From Calliopum simillimum (Eukaryota; Arthropoda; Insecta; Diptera; Lauxaniidae), in the NCBI GenBank assembly GCA_951812925.1, contig OX638368.1:120923309-120987308 (forward strand): 64,000 nt of DNA. The letters are read 5' to 3'. Made by a program: the position numbers and the translations under genes. This document shows, piece after piece, positions 35,641 through 45,059 of this stretch. How positions within the stretch are numbered: position 1 is the first letter of the stretch; every line of letters starts with the position of its first letter. The notes below the pieces were generated by a model, which was not told the DNA's origin, did no database searches, and saw nothing but the letters and a program-made list of their open reading frames with translations.

Positions 35641-37025
35641 CAAATTGTTTGCAATTAGATAAATAAATAGTATAGTTAAGATAAAAAAAGTGTATTTGTA
35701 TAAACTATTGTCCAAAAAATCGTGTTTTGTTTGGCTTTAATATAAAAAGTTGTAAAAACTACTGTAAAAATGAATGAATATGATATATTTGTAACTTTAA
35801 AGCTAGAGCTAGGGGGGGGCAGCTGCCCCCCCTGCCCCCCCCTGCCCCCCCTGCCCCCCCTTGCGTACGCCCATGTCTCTTCTATTATTTTAGTAAAAGT
35901 AGGTTCACTAAAAAACAAGTTTTTTTTTAAACTATGAGTTTTTAGTTTGAATAAATTTTTAATAACTTTATGAAGAATTTTAAAACGATATCCTTTCTAT
36001 ATGTACTTGAATATTATTATTCAAAAAAAAAAAAAAACAAAAACAAAAGTAAATCCCTCCCTAAAGTAAACCTTTTTCCGTTGGATGGAAATGGCATACA
36101 ACCGTGCTATAACTAACTTAACTACGCTTTCAATATTTATTCACAATGGTAAAATTTTTTACATACAGCAGCCATAATTCGATTTCAATGCAATGCAAAT
36201 CATTTTGTAGTGATTTTTTAAAATAATGTTTTTTACCTTTTATTTTTTATTTGGGACTCGTCTTTTATTTATAGCACTTTATATGACTTCATATAGGTAG
36301 GTATATGTTTGCTGAAATCAACAGTTCTTTTTTAAAAGGATTTACCTACATATGTACACATGTTGTGTATAAAAAAACCGATTTTTACAACATCAATAAA
36401 ACGGAAAGGCAAAAAAAGTAAAAAATAAACAATAAAAAAAATGGCTACCATACTTTGACATTTTAGCATGTGTCTCATTTATATGGCTTAAATTTGTTAC
36501 ATTGTATCCTTTGGATTATCCTACAAACACTTAAACAGGTAATATGTTTATGTAAAGTCATATAAAAGAGGAGAATCAGTTCAATGATAAAATCACAATC
36601 GCCAAATAGACCTGAAACAGCGGGTTGTAAAAAAAGACAGCAAAATTTCTACGCCATCAAAATGTTGCAAATCGTTGTATGTTTATTCGGCCCATAAATT
36701 CAATCGTATTGTTACCAACATATAAAAAAAAAAAAAGAAAATAACCTACGAAAGGTTTATAAAGTGGTAATAAAATAAATTGGATTGTAAATTTTGCAAC
36801 TCCAAATTGCGCATCGGTCATTGATGATGAGCGAATGGTGGAAATAACTCAACATATTCAACTGTTGAATGTGTTTGTGTTACATTGATTAAGCGATTTA
36901 GCGAACGAATAATAAATTTTAAGGCATAAAGTGATAGATTGCAATCATTTTTAAACGTCTCACTTGTTGATTATGTTCTTACGACTTTCTACTTTTGTCA
37001 AGTGATTATTCTTCATATACATACA

Positions 37026-37636
37026 GGGTGGTTGGGATTTTGTAGAATACCGGAAAATGTAAGATTTCTGGGATTAATCTGGACAACTTTTCTTAGTTCC
37101 ATTTTTCGAAATTCGCAAAACTAACGGAGATATGTATGAAGATCTGAATATAGCTTTATGAAAACCGGTATAAGTTTGGAACCCATTGATTGATTTTAAT
37201 AATATTGATGTCATATGAAAGGTACTCTATTAATAAATAAGCTAATAACAAAATCAGTTACAAATTACATATCAAATGAAAGGAAATAAATTGGACTCTC
37301 ATAATTTGTTACCAAAACTAATAGTTAATAATACAGTTTCTGGAAAAATATTGATTTAAAAAAAAAAAAACTGGTCAAAATTTTCGAAAATTTAACATAT
37401 GTCGAAAACCATGACTTGGATTTAAAACTTTTGGTGTATACCAACTTTACCTTTCATACAACACCAATATTATTAAAATCCTTCATGTTTCCGAACTTAT
37501 ACCGGTTTTCATAAAACTATATCTTGATCTTCTTATGGCTATATCTCCGTCAGTTTTGCGAATTTCGAAAAATGAAACTAAGAAAAGTTATTTAGAACAT
37601 TTCATTTTCCGGTGTTCTACCGATTACCAACCAAAG
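37026..37636. repeat. Palindromic element (GGTTGGGATTTTGTAG ends)
   Basis: Left blocks GTAGAATACCGGAAAATG, TTCGAAATTCGCAAAACT, GAAAACCGGTATAAGTTTGG and ATGAAAGGTA reappear reversed on the right, ending near CCGGTGTTCTACCGATTACC. Wording of the inner arm (ACCGCTATAAGTTGGGAACC-like) resembles the 5627-6499 palindrome, so the two are distant relatives. Confidence 0.7.
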
Positions 37637-37769
37637 AGTTGTCAAAGTAAAGTTATGTGTCTGACATTTATATTCAGAATACTTTGGCAAATTACCATGG
37701 GATGACTTACACCGGAACAATTTTCACAAATCGTGGTAATTTCCAAAACTCAATTGGAAATCGAACTGC

Positions 37770-38650
37770 ATTTTTATCGTCAAATCATCTTCAGCGATGA
37801 GACACATTTTTGACTTCATGTGTACATAAATGATGGAACGGAGCTAAATGTACAATTTGACATCACTGACAAAACGAACGGGACTTCAATGAAACAAATA
37901 TAACGAAAAGACTTTTGAATAAATGATCGGACGACAGTTGAAGTCAGTGGTTGTTGAAAAGTAGTAAAGAAGGCGGTTGTCTACGGACAAGTTAAAAAGT
38001 AAACTTAAAGAACATTGTAAAGAGACAGAAGTGATAAGAAGAAGAAGAACTTGAATAGAAAAAAGAACAAAAATGTTAAATGTTGAAAGTATTGTGTTGT
38101 GTTGTTTTCTATAAAAAATGAAGAGAAAGCCTACATAATAAAGTAAAATGATCATATTTAGATTGAAAACAATTCGAAAGAGACTCTCGAAGCTACCTTA
38201 CATCCAGAAAAAGTTACTGTGTTGTTTGCATACCAAAGGCATCATTGGTCCATACTTTTTCTTAACTTTAGAAGTAGCAAACTATAACGTCAATGGTGAA
38301 CAATATAGGCAAATTTTAAGCGCTTTTTCGGCTTCCCCACATCAATATCAATCGTCTAAGTGGTAAATGATCCCAATAAGATGATGCGACAAGCCGTAAA
38401 GAGCGTGAAAGCATCATATCAAAAAATGGTCCTTTAAATTGGCCACCTAGGTCATCTGATTTGACTCCGTTAGACTACTTTTCGTGAAAGTACGTCAAGT
38501 CACTGGTCTATGCTTACAAACAAACTATAACTGATCCGTTGAAAATCAAAATTCGGCGCGTTATTGGCGAGATAATTGCGCAAAGTGGTGGAAAACTAGA
38601 CCGACGGGTTGATCTTCATAAGATGCAGTTGCTGTGGCCAAATGCCCAAT
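37770..38650 (+). pseudogene. Mariner-superfamily DDE transposase remnant
   Basis: Collinear pieces: YRQIIFSDETHF near 37775-37810 (first catalytic D) with a stop after it, then, after about 300 bp of unrelated DNA, LHTKGIIGPYFF and NVNGEQYRQIL (38148-38366). GPLNWPPRSSDLTPLDYF follows (about 38430-38485, around the last catalytic residue), then VKSLVYAYK and KIKIRRVIGEII (38539 on), and a C-terminus similar to the usual CGQMPNILFHQKC ending. Several stops and an internal insertion make it dead. The wording matches a common insect DDE transposase of the IS630/Tc1/mariner group. Confidence 0.75.
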
Positions 38651-38793
38651 ATTTTGTTCATCAAAAATGTCGGCTAATAAAACCAAAATATTGGGTATTT
38701 CAAAAATTTTTTCCAAATATTTTTCAGTTTTTTAACATTTCTCAACATTTTTCGCATTCTTTTCTTCATCATTTTTTAAAAAATCGAACAAAA

Positions 38794-39602
38794 AGTTGCA
38801 CCTCGCGGGGGGGGGGGGTGGTGGTATAAATTGTACCCCTTAATAGTTTTAGGGTTTTAACTGATTTTCTGACTTGTTTTAGAAAAAAAAAAATTTTAGT
38901 TAATTGTATGAGCTTTTAGATAGTGTATATGGTTAATAGGGTTTAAAAAGATTTTGCAAAGTTCTGGACCTTTAAAGTTCATATTTTAATTTGTTCTCCT
39001 ATTTTTTGACTTTGGCGGCCATTTTAGCATAAAAAAGGTGCAATTAACATATATTTTTATAATATTTTTTTAAATTTCTGTTCAAGTTTCTTTAATTTGG
39101 TTGCACACTTGTCTTACCAATTTGTTAGTTTGAGGTCAGAAAAAAAACACTTTTCAAGAACAATCCGTTTGAAGGCTCCGCTATACAAAGGGCAGTGCGT
39201 GTAGCGCGCTCATCATAAGCAGTGCACCCCCGAACTAAAGAAAATTGAACAAATATTTAAAAAAAAAAAAATATAAACGGATATGTTAATAGGGCTTTTT
39301 TCATACTAAAATGGCCGCCAGAGTCAAAAAATAGGAGAACAAACTAAAATATCAATTTTAAAGGTCCAGAACTTTGCAAAATCATTTCAAAAATCTATAA
39401 ACCATATATAAATACTATCTAAAAGATCATACAATTAACTAAAACTTCGTTGTAGAAGTGTTTTCTCTGAAACGATAGGGTGATCCAAGAATTTTTTTTT
39501 GTAAAACAAGTCAGAAAATCAGTTTAAACCCTGTAGCTCCTCAGGTGCAATTTTTTGTTAGTCTAGGCCTCCCCAGAAGCTTCGTAACCTTATGCAATAC
39601 CC
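38794..39602. repeat. Palindromic element (TTGCACCT and CGTAACCTTATG type)
   Basis: TTGCACCT at 38796 is mirrored by AGGTGCAA at 39542. Further in, CTGATTTTCTGACTTGTTTT, TTTGCAAAGTTCTGGACCTT, TTTTTTGACTTTGGCGGCCA and CATATATTTTT are mirrored on the right. The right edge carries AGAAGCTTCGTAACCTTATG; the corresponding left edge is present in the sister copies at 32261 and 58333. An 11-G run sits at about 38808. Confidence 0.7.
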
Positions 39603-39604
39603 CG

Positions 39605-40398
39605 TATTTCGAATTTTTAAAGTTTTTTCGGCACTTCAACATTTTTAATATGGAATTTTTTCTAAATTTTACTGAGACTATTTTTATTATTCTGGTTGCC
39701 TAAATTCAAGTTATATATACACACATATTGTTCACTTTATGTATAGTCAAAACAAAAAAAAAAAAAATAAACAAAAAAAAAACAAAAAAAAAGAGATTTA
39801 ACTCAAAATATTTCACTTCACAAAGTTGCTTAAGCTATGTTGCTATGATTTAGTCGACATCTTCCATTGCGCCCTGCCTCTTCTCCCATTTTGAACCAAT
39901 ACATTAACCAAAAACTGTAGTCATGTTTGGGAATTCTGCGGCTTTACGCGCTATTTTAATCGATTGCTTTTGATGTTGATTTTGGCAGTTGGTGAAAGCA
40001 TTTTGCGTAAATACTCGTAACAAATTTCACCCTGGTGGCGTCAGCTATTTTAAACACGATATTTCAGAACACAATACTGTCATTGTTGGAAGTGAATTTT
40101 TCCTGCGGGCAATAGCTGTGGCAACACCAACAAGCAACAGCATCAGCTGTTGATGTTGTATTTGTGGTTAGCCATTGTTTACTGCGCAGTCATTTTGCAA
40201 GGCGATGTATGGTAAGACTATTAAACGATTAAACAGTGAGTTTTTGCCATTTTGCGCAATTTAACTAGATACATCCATTTGGCAGGAGATTTTGATCAAT
40301 AAAACACTTTTGAAAAATTCAATGAATTGTCTGGTGAAACATACTCGAAAATAAATCATTATGAGTGCTTTAATTCAATTCAAAAACACAAAATTCTA
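39605..40398. other. No gene or repeat recognised; possibly unique host DNA
   Basis: Composition is more balanced than the surroundings from about 39850, with no repeat partner seen in the window. Ordinary intergenic or regulatory DNA is the simplest reading. Confidence 0.4.
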
Positions 40399-40400
40399 GC

Positions 40401-40745
40401 CTAAAAACTATGTATGTATGTATGTATGTATTCTCCTTTAACTCCTAGGAGGAGCATAGGGCCAATCTCAATGTTGAATTTGTGGAGTTCCCTAACGGCT
40501 TGGTGTATTTTGCCTGGTTCATTTAGAGTTCGGACATTCCAAGAGCCGATGCGTGTTCGCGTTTTCATCGAAAGGACTTTAAAATTTTGAGAAACCATAT
40601 TGGTTCCAGTTATAGGAGAATCATTCCTAACTATGCATGTTTCTTGCACCTCCAAATCCGATGTGCATGCTGCCGAGGCAGGTGGATTAACCACACCCTG
40701 GTGGGTACCACTTGGAGAGTTATTTTCCATCGTTTTTCGATCCAT
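40401..40745 (-). pseudogene. RTE ORF2 stub (endonuclease start fused to 3' tail)
   Basis: The 114-codon frame has an unremarkable leader, then RTRIGSWNVRTLNEPGK, whose WNVRT is the first catalytic block of the RTE endonuclease, then FNIE joined to IGPMLLLGVKGEYIHTYI, the translation of the 3' tail. The same tail wording (HIGPMLLLGVK) ends the 18-kb copy. Everything else of the endonuclease and all of the RT is deleted. It may be translated but cannot be active. Confidence 0.8.
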
Positions 40746-41114
40746 GCTTAATTAGTATAATCTTCTCGGCAACGCCCCACGCAGTTATAAGTTTAAAGCT
40801 GGGTCCGGCAAGCGCTGCAAATATAGTGGCCAAATTCACTTTTAATTTCAGCCGCCCAATCTGGAACAGATGCTGACCTGGAAGCCGCCCACTCTGGGTC
40901 AGAAGCTTCAGGACTTAGACAAAATGCTTATTTTAAGGCGGCATCGACTCGCCTTGTCAGTGCCAGTTACGGGCATTGTGGGTTTTTCTTTCGAGGCGCA
41001 ACGCTGTCCAACGCTACACCCTTCCACACCCTGGCTGGTCACCCGCTTTTAGTCGCCTTTTACGACAGGCGTGCTTACCTCGGGCATATTCTGACCCCTT
41101 ACCCGCAGGGGGTG
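40412..41114 (-). mobile_element. Internally deleted, SINE-like derivative of the RTE element
   Basis: A perfect 13-bp target duplication, GCCTAAAAACTAT, flanks it (40399-40411 and 41115-41127). On the minus strand it begins CACCCCCTGCGGGTAAGG, runs through a GC-rich 5' region (GCCTGTCGTAAAAGGCGAC), encodes the start of an RTE endonuclease, then jumps directly to the last ~60 bp of the element (GGCCCTATGCTCCTCCTAGG, (CATA)n). It is thus 5' end plus 3' tail with the body missing, 703 bp, and it integrated as a complete unit. Such derivatives move with machinery made by the parent. Confidence 0.85.
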
Positions 41115-41205
41115 GCCTAAAAACTATAGTCGGCATTATTGTTTTGACAAAATCTGTTTGTGACTATAGAACGTTGCTTGCTGAGAAAAGACCGCAACGT
41201 GCAGT

Positions 41206-41265
41206 GGCGGATCTAAGTAGTCTGGCGCCATAGGCACATATTTGTCTGCGTCCCCCTCTTTAGTT
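41206..41265. repeat. Single hAT-end-like box
   Basis: CAGTGGCGGATCTAAG followed by CCCCCTC about 40 bp on resembles the fragment at 28919-29035. No partner end is seen. Confidence 0.3.
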
Positions 41266-41736
41266 TTTTTTTTTTTTCAAGCAAATTATGGTATTCTTTC
41301 TGTCAGGAAAAAAAGTTACGTGGACGGAGAATCAAAAGTACTCCCATGTTTTTTCTCGGAACAAAAAAGAACCATGATGCAGACACCGTTCTAAGAGACT
41401 TTTTTTGCTTCATACAAATCGACTCATACTAATGTACATATTCTGAAATAATCTTTTCCGTCCTTTGAAGAAAGATATCACCAGAGATTTTTTTTCGTAG
41501 AAAAAATGTGATTTTAGAAAATTTCTTTGAACACTTTCATTGCCAAAAATTAGCTAGTAATTGTAAGTAGCAAAATTCTGTCTCTTGAAGTTTTCTTTTA
41601 GAAGAAAATAGCGATCATTAAATCTCCATTGTTCCAAAATTCGGACACCTTCGCTTTTTTGTGACGCTCTAATGAATATTTTTGTGCTCAATTGAAAGTG
41701 TGCTTTGATTGAAAATACTGATTTTACAATATATAA

Positions 41737-41742
41737 TTTATT
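41737..41742 (-). promoter_or_regulatory. Polyadenylation signal AATAAA for the S1-like gene
   Basis: AATAAA on the minus strand about 140 bp past the TAG stop at 41883-41881, followed by T/A-rich DNA. Together with the TATA box it outlines a compact transcript of about 700 nt. Confidence 0.45.
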
Positions 41743-41880
41743 AAATAAGATTTTTAGTTAGTTTTGAAATATTTTTGAAAATTCTATAATCTTTTAATGT
41801 GCAGACCAAGTGGCACGAAAATTGACAGAATTCAGATATTATAGCAATATGCATAAATGATTAAAGTATTAATTGAAGAT

Positions 41881-42324
41881 CTAGCTATTGAGATTACGCC
41901 ACTTGCGATTCCTCCACTGATCGTAAACGCCATCGTTTCTGATCGACCACTTGGTAGGATTGGGTGCATCCTTCCAGTTTGTAACAAATACGTCCCAACC
42001 GACGCGTTGCCCGTACCAATCCATGGTGCACCAAAATTGTGTAGTTGGTTTTCTATGAAATGACCAGGCTAGCTTATTACCGGGTTTTACCCATTCACCG
42101 TCTTTGCTCCCGATTCTATCATCTTTTGAGGCACACCACAAATGAGCATGATGCTTGCCGTTATTGTGTACTTCAACAACCCAAGGCTCGGCTCTGTCAA
42201 TGATTTTAACAAGCCCGCCTAGGATTTGAGTGGCAATGGCTACTATAAAAAATGGATTGGAATGTACGAACGCGAGCTGCGTAGTCAGCAGCAATACTGC
42301 CACTAGAGCATACTTGATTTTCAT
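41881..42324 (-). CDS. Secreted S1/SPH-like protein (plant self-incompatibility S1 fold)
   Basis: 147 codons, intronless. Residues 1-22 are a clear signal peptide (MKIKYALVAVLLLTTQLAF, cleavage probably after VHS). Residues 23-44 form a hydrophobic, amphipathic stretch (IATQILGGLVKIIDRA). Residues 48-135 follow the S1 family in order: WVVEVHNNG; WCASKDDRIG (family HCKSKDDDLG); VKPGNKLAWSF (G, W-x-F); TTQFWCTMDW (FWC); WDVFV; TKWSIRNDGVY (W-x-I-x-x-DG-x-Y). Two cysteines remain, C64 and C99, the pair expected to bond; the second pair of plant members is absent. Eleven tryptophans. Start at 42324 has context CACAATGA and is the first ATG of the frame; an upstream TTG is not a start. Neighbours are fly transposons. 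In plants these are small secreted ligands; the role here is unknown. Confidence 0.8.
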   Translation of the reverse strand: MKIKYALVAVLLLTTQLAFVHSNPFFIVAIATQILGGLVKIIDRAEPWVVEVHNNGKHHAHLWCASKDDRIGSKDGEWVKPGNKLAWSFHRKPTTQFWCTMDWYGQRVGWDVFVTNWKDAPNPTKWSIRNDGVYDQWRNRKWRNLNS

Positions 42325-42460
42325 TGTGAAACTTCCTTCTGCTCGTTTTGATTGGATATGCAAGTTCAACTCTCTAGAGTCTGGACTCTGTTCAAATTAT
42401 TTTTGATGTTTTTACTGGCCAAGTTGGCAATGTACTAATTTGTTTCAGAACGTGTAATGC

Positions 42461-42470
42461 TATTTATATA
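42461..42470 (-). promoter_or_regulatory. TATA box and GATA sites upstream of the S1-like gene
   Basis: TATATAAATA on the minus strand lies 137 bp upstream of the ATG, giving a predicted start near 42437 (ATTAGTAC) and a ~110-nt leader. GATAA occurs on the minus strand at 42480-42476 and on the plus strand at 42492-42496, just upstream. GATA sites close to a TATA box are common in fly gut and fat-body genes; tissue is inference. Confidence 0.5.
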
Positions 42471-42499
42471 TGAATTATCGTTTTAAAATAAAGATAATA

Positions 42500-43450
42500 A
42501 TTTGGCGACGTACCTTACTTTGTTTACTAAATTTCCGCAATGTTTTTCTTTTTCTTGTTTTAGAACTCTCCATTTATGTTATTCCAATCTAATTATTTTA
42601 TTAGTCTGTTTATTTCCTTAGAATTCCTCAACGGTTTTCTAATTGTAAACAACATTTTCTGTCAATATTAATCATTATGTCTAGAGTTTTATACTCCTTG
42701 GATTTCTTATTTCCTATTGTTAAATCATAAATATCTACATTTTTTGATTTCGTTCTTATCTTTTAGAAAAGTACCGTTTACTATCGTTTTTATTATTTTT
42801 GTTTATGTACTACACAATTACAACTTTGTTTACATTTTGAGTTTTGCTTATCTTAAACGTTTCAGTGTTATTACCTGGAATTTCTTACCTATGCTAATAT
42901 TTTCTATATTGTATATTTCTTATACTTTTGAGTTCTTACTCACGCAATTACATAGTGTGGCAATATCCGGCTTATCGAAATCATTTTCCATCGGTCCATT
43001 TTTTTCTGAAAATATATTTAACCCACGCTGAACTTCTAAGTTAACCTTTTCTCTCTATTCGTCACTATTTTTTGAGCTTCATACCATTTCTTCTAACAGA
43101 CCAAATTACTTGAAAAACTATTTATATCTCACCTTGTAATTCTAATCGAGCAAAGATATTTGTCTCTGAAATAATAATGTGGTTTTAGAAGTTTTCAGTT
43201 ATTCAAGCGTTGAACAGGTGCACAGAATTTTGTGCATAAATTTGAAAAATCTCTAGAAGTGAAACTTGTTTCTTCAGCAGTTCTTTTATACGTGTCACAA
43301 ACGTTCGCCGAAGTTTGGCTGGAGGGATATTTTGGAAAAGTTAAAACTATTATGTATTTGATAAATTTTAATACTATTTTAAGAATGGCCAATCGATTAT
43401 ATGTATATATTTTTTTTAAATTTTATAGTTTACAAAAAAGTGAGTTAATG
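42500..43450. other. No gene recognised
   Basis: Very AT-rich. The frames at 42717 and 43232 have no recognisable features. No second S1-like copy is seen near the gene. Confidence 0.45.
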
Positions 43451-43459
43451 AGAACTTAA

Positions 43460-43690
43460 AAATTCCTCGTTGCCGGGAAAGTGTAAGATGTTCACCGAAA
43501 CTCATTAATTTTTCCTCTCCAATATTTTTTCTCGAAGCAGTTAAGGTGGTTATTATACAAAATTTTGACCAAAATATTCAACAGATTCCTCAATGCCGGT
43601 AGAGCGAAAAAAATTTCACCTGCACCCATTAATTTTTCAGCCCCAACATTTTTTCGAACATACTAGCGGAACTTCTGGAATTGTGGTACA
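43460..43690. repeat. Two tandem units related to 46195-46330
   Basis: CCGGGAAAGTGTAAGATGTTC, then CATTAATTTTTCCTCTCCAA (near 43475-43530), repeats as CCGGTAGAGCGAAAAAAATT, then CATTAATTTTTCAGCCCCAA (43593-43650), about 118 bp apart. A third copy is at 46255-46310 (CCGGGAGAACGAAAAAATGTT). CTCCCATACAAAATTTTG in the last copy also occurs in the 52-54 kb foldback arms. Confidence 0.55.
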
Positions 43691-43814
43691 ATGTCAGCCA
43701 AATTTTGCTGATCAGTGAAGTATTCACCACAGAATATATTGTAATAAAATTGTGCATAAAATTTATAGAGCAAAATCTGAAAAAAATCCAAAAGAGCTGT
43801 GTTTGAAAAAATAG

Positions 43815-44133
43815 CGGGTAATGTGGTGTATATGGTACGGCAATTTGGTATACTATAAAATATGCTGATCAGAGGAGTATGCTTCTCCATAAAATGTATA
43901 CAACTGTAAAAGACGAAATTATAGTGCATAATCTGACATACATATGTCTGATATATGTCGAAAAATCTCTACTTAAAAAATGGGAGGGTAGGGTAGAAGG
44001 GAAATGTTATTTAAAAGATACGAAATAAGTCGTAATAACATTTACAATGTTTTCCAGACTTATAGTTTTTATTAAAAAATAAACAGCAATAAAATTAAGA
44101 ATAACAAAGTATATTCCTTTACCACATTACCCG
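43815..44133. repeat. Short inverted-end segment (CGGGTAATGTGG ends)
   Basis: CGGGTAATGTGG at 43815-43826 and its inverse CCACATTACCCG at 44122-44133. Length 319 bp, the same as 30245-30563. No coding capacity. Confidence 0.35.
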
Positions 44134-44266
44134 CCTTCAACTGTACTGTGAAAAGGAAAGTTGGCGGGGCAGCATTTTCTTTCTACAAATCATCGTTCGT
44201 AATGTTATAATTTATATCATAGTCTTTTTTATCAATTTAAAATTAATTTGTATTATTTTTAATTAA

Positions 44267-44985
44267 TGGGTTTGAACACTGTAAACGTTTTAATTTCAGG
44301 TCGTTTTTATTTTATTAATTAAGAAAAATTGGCTTCACATATATATATAAAACTTTGTATATGTATTAACTGAAGTTAGTACTACATGAACAAATTTAAT
44401 ATTGATACAATTTGTCTCTTCTAAAACTTTAAACGCCGTTTTTACGAAACACTTTTTTTAACCGCGTTGACAGCATAACTTGAAGACTTTTTGTCCGATC
44501 GACTTGATCCCAACGGCATTTTGTAGAAAAAACATGTCTCTATGGCAGGACGTAGCGGCCTTTTTTTTCATTTTTTACTCGTTTTTATATGAACTTTTAT
44601 TTAGAGAAAATTTCATGATATTTATTTTTTTTTTTTAATCGGTTGTAATTTTCTTGTAAATTGATATTAAATTGATATATCAAAGTCCCCTACGTCAAGC
44701 TATAGTCATTTATATGTACTTTAAAAATATTTTTGGGTTTTTGCTTTTAGAAGCTCCGTTTTGCTGCAATGCTGTCAACGCCACTGGTATCAAATTTTTA
44801 GGTGCGTCATGTTTGACGGAGGACTGTGGCCGAACTCGATACATAAAAAAAATATCTAATTTTTTCATGTAGTACTAACTTTAAATACATATAGAAAGTT
44901 TTATATTTTTATGTCAAGCCAATTTTTTTTTAATAAATAAAATAAAAACCACCTGAAATTAAAGCGTTTACAGTGTTCAAACCCC
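44267..44985. mobile_element. TTAA-flanked non-autonomous DNA element
   Basis: TTAA at 44263-44266 and 44986-44989 brackets a 719-bp segment whose ends, TGGGTTTGAACACTGTAAACG and its inverse with CAAACCCC, mirror each other over about 55 bp (with AATTTCAGGT and ACCTGAAATT). TTAA duplications are used by piggyBac and Kolobok elements; the G-rich end fits Kolobok-like better, but I cannot decide. No transposase. Confidence 0.65.
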
Positions 44986-45059
44986 TTAAAATAACTTTAT
45001 AAGTATTAATTAAGTAGTTAGCTAAGAAAGATAACCATAATTTTAGTAAAAGGTAAAAT

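Larger units (their letters stand above)
33971..35875. mobile_element. hAT-superfamily element, non-autonomous
   Basis: The left end CAAGGGCGTACGCAGG and the right end CCTTGCGTACGCCCATG are inverted repeats (CAnGGGCGTACGCA), each followed inward by G/C tracts. They are flanked by the perfect 8-bp duplication TCTCTTCT (33963-33970 and 35876-35883), the hAT signature. Removing the element rejoins the reading frame of the P-like fragment across one TCTCTTCT. No hAT transposase is found inside; the interior holds two further palindromes. Length is 1905 bp. Confidence 0.85.

Noticed and set aside
38808..38818. G11 run as a G-quadruplex regulatory site
   Set aside because: A single G run inside a palindromic repeat; no set of four separated G tracts.
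41881..42324. Actinoporin-like pore-forming protein as an alternative identity
   Set aside because: The N-terminal amphipathic stretch is reminiscent, but the cysteines and the SKDD, FWC and DGVY motifs fit the S1 family and not actinoporins.
42325..42369. A longer start for the S1-like gene adding 15 residues
   Set aside because: The extended frame begins with TTG, and it would bury the signal peptide; the ATG at 42324 has the better context.
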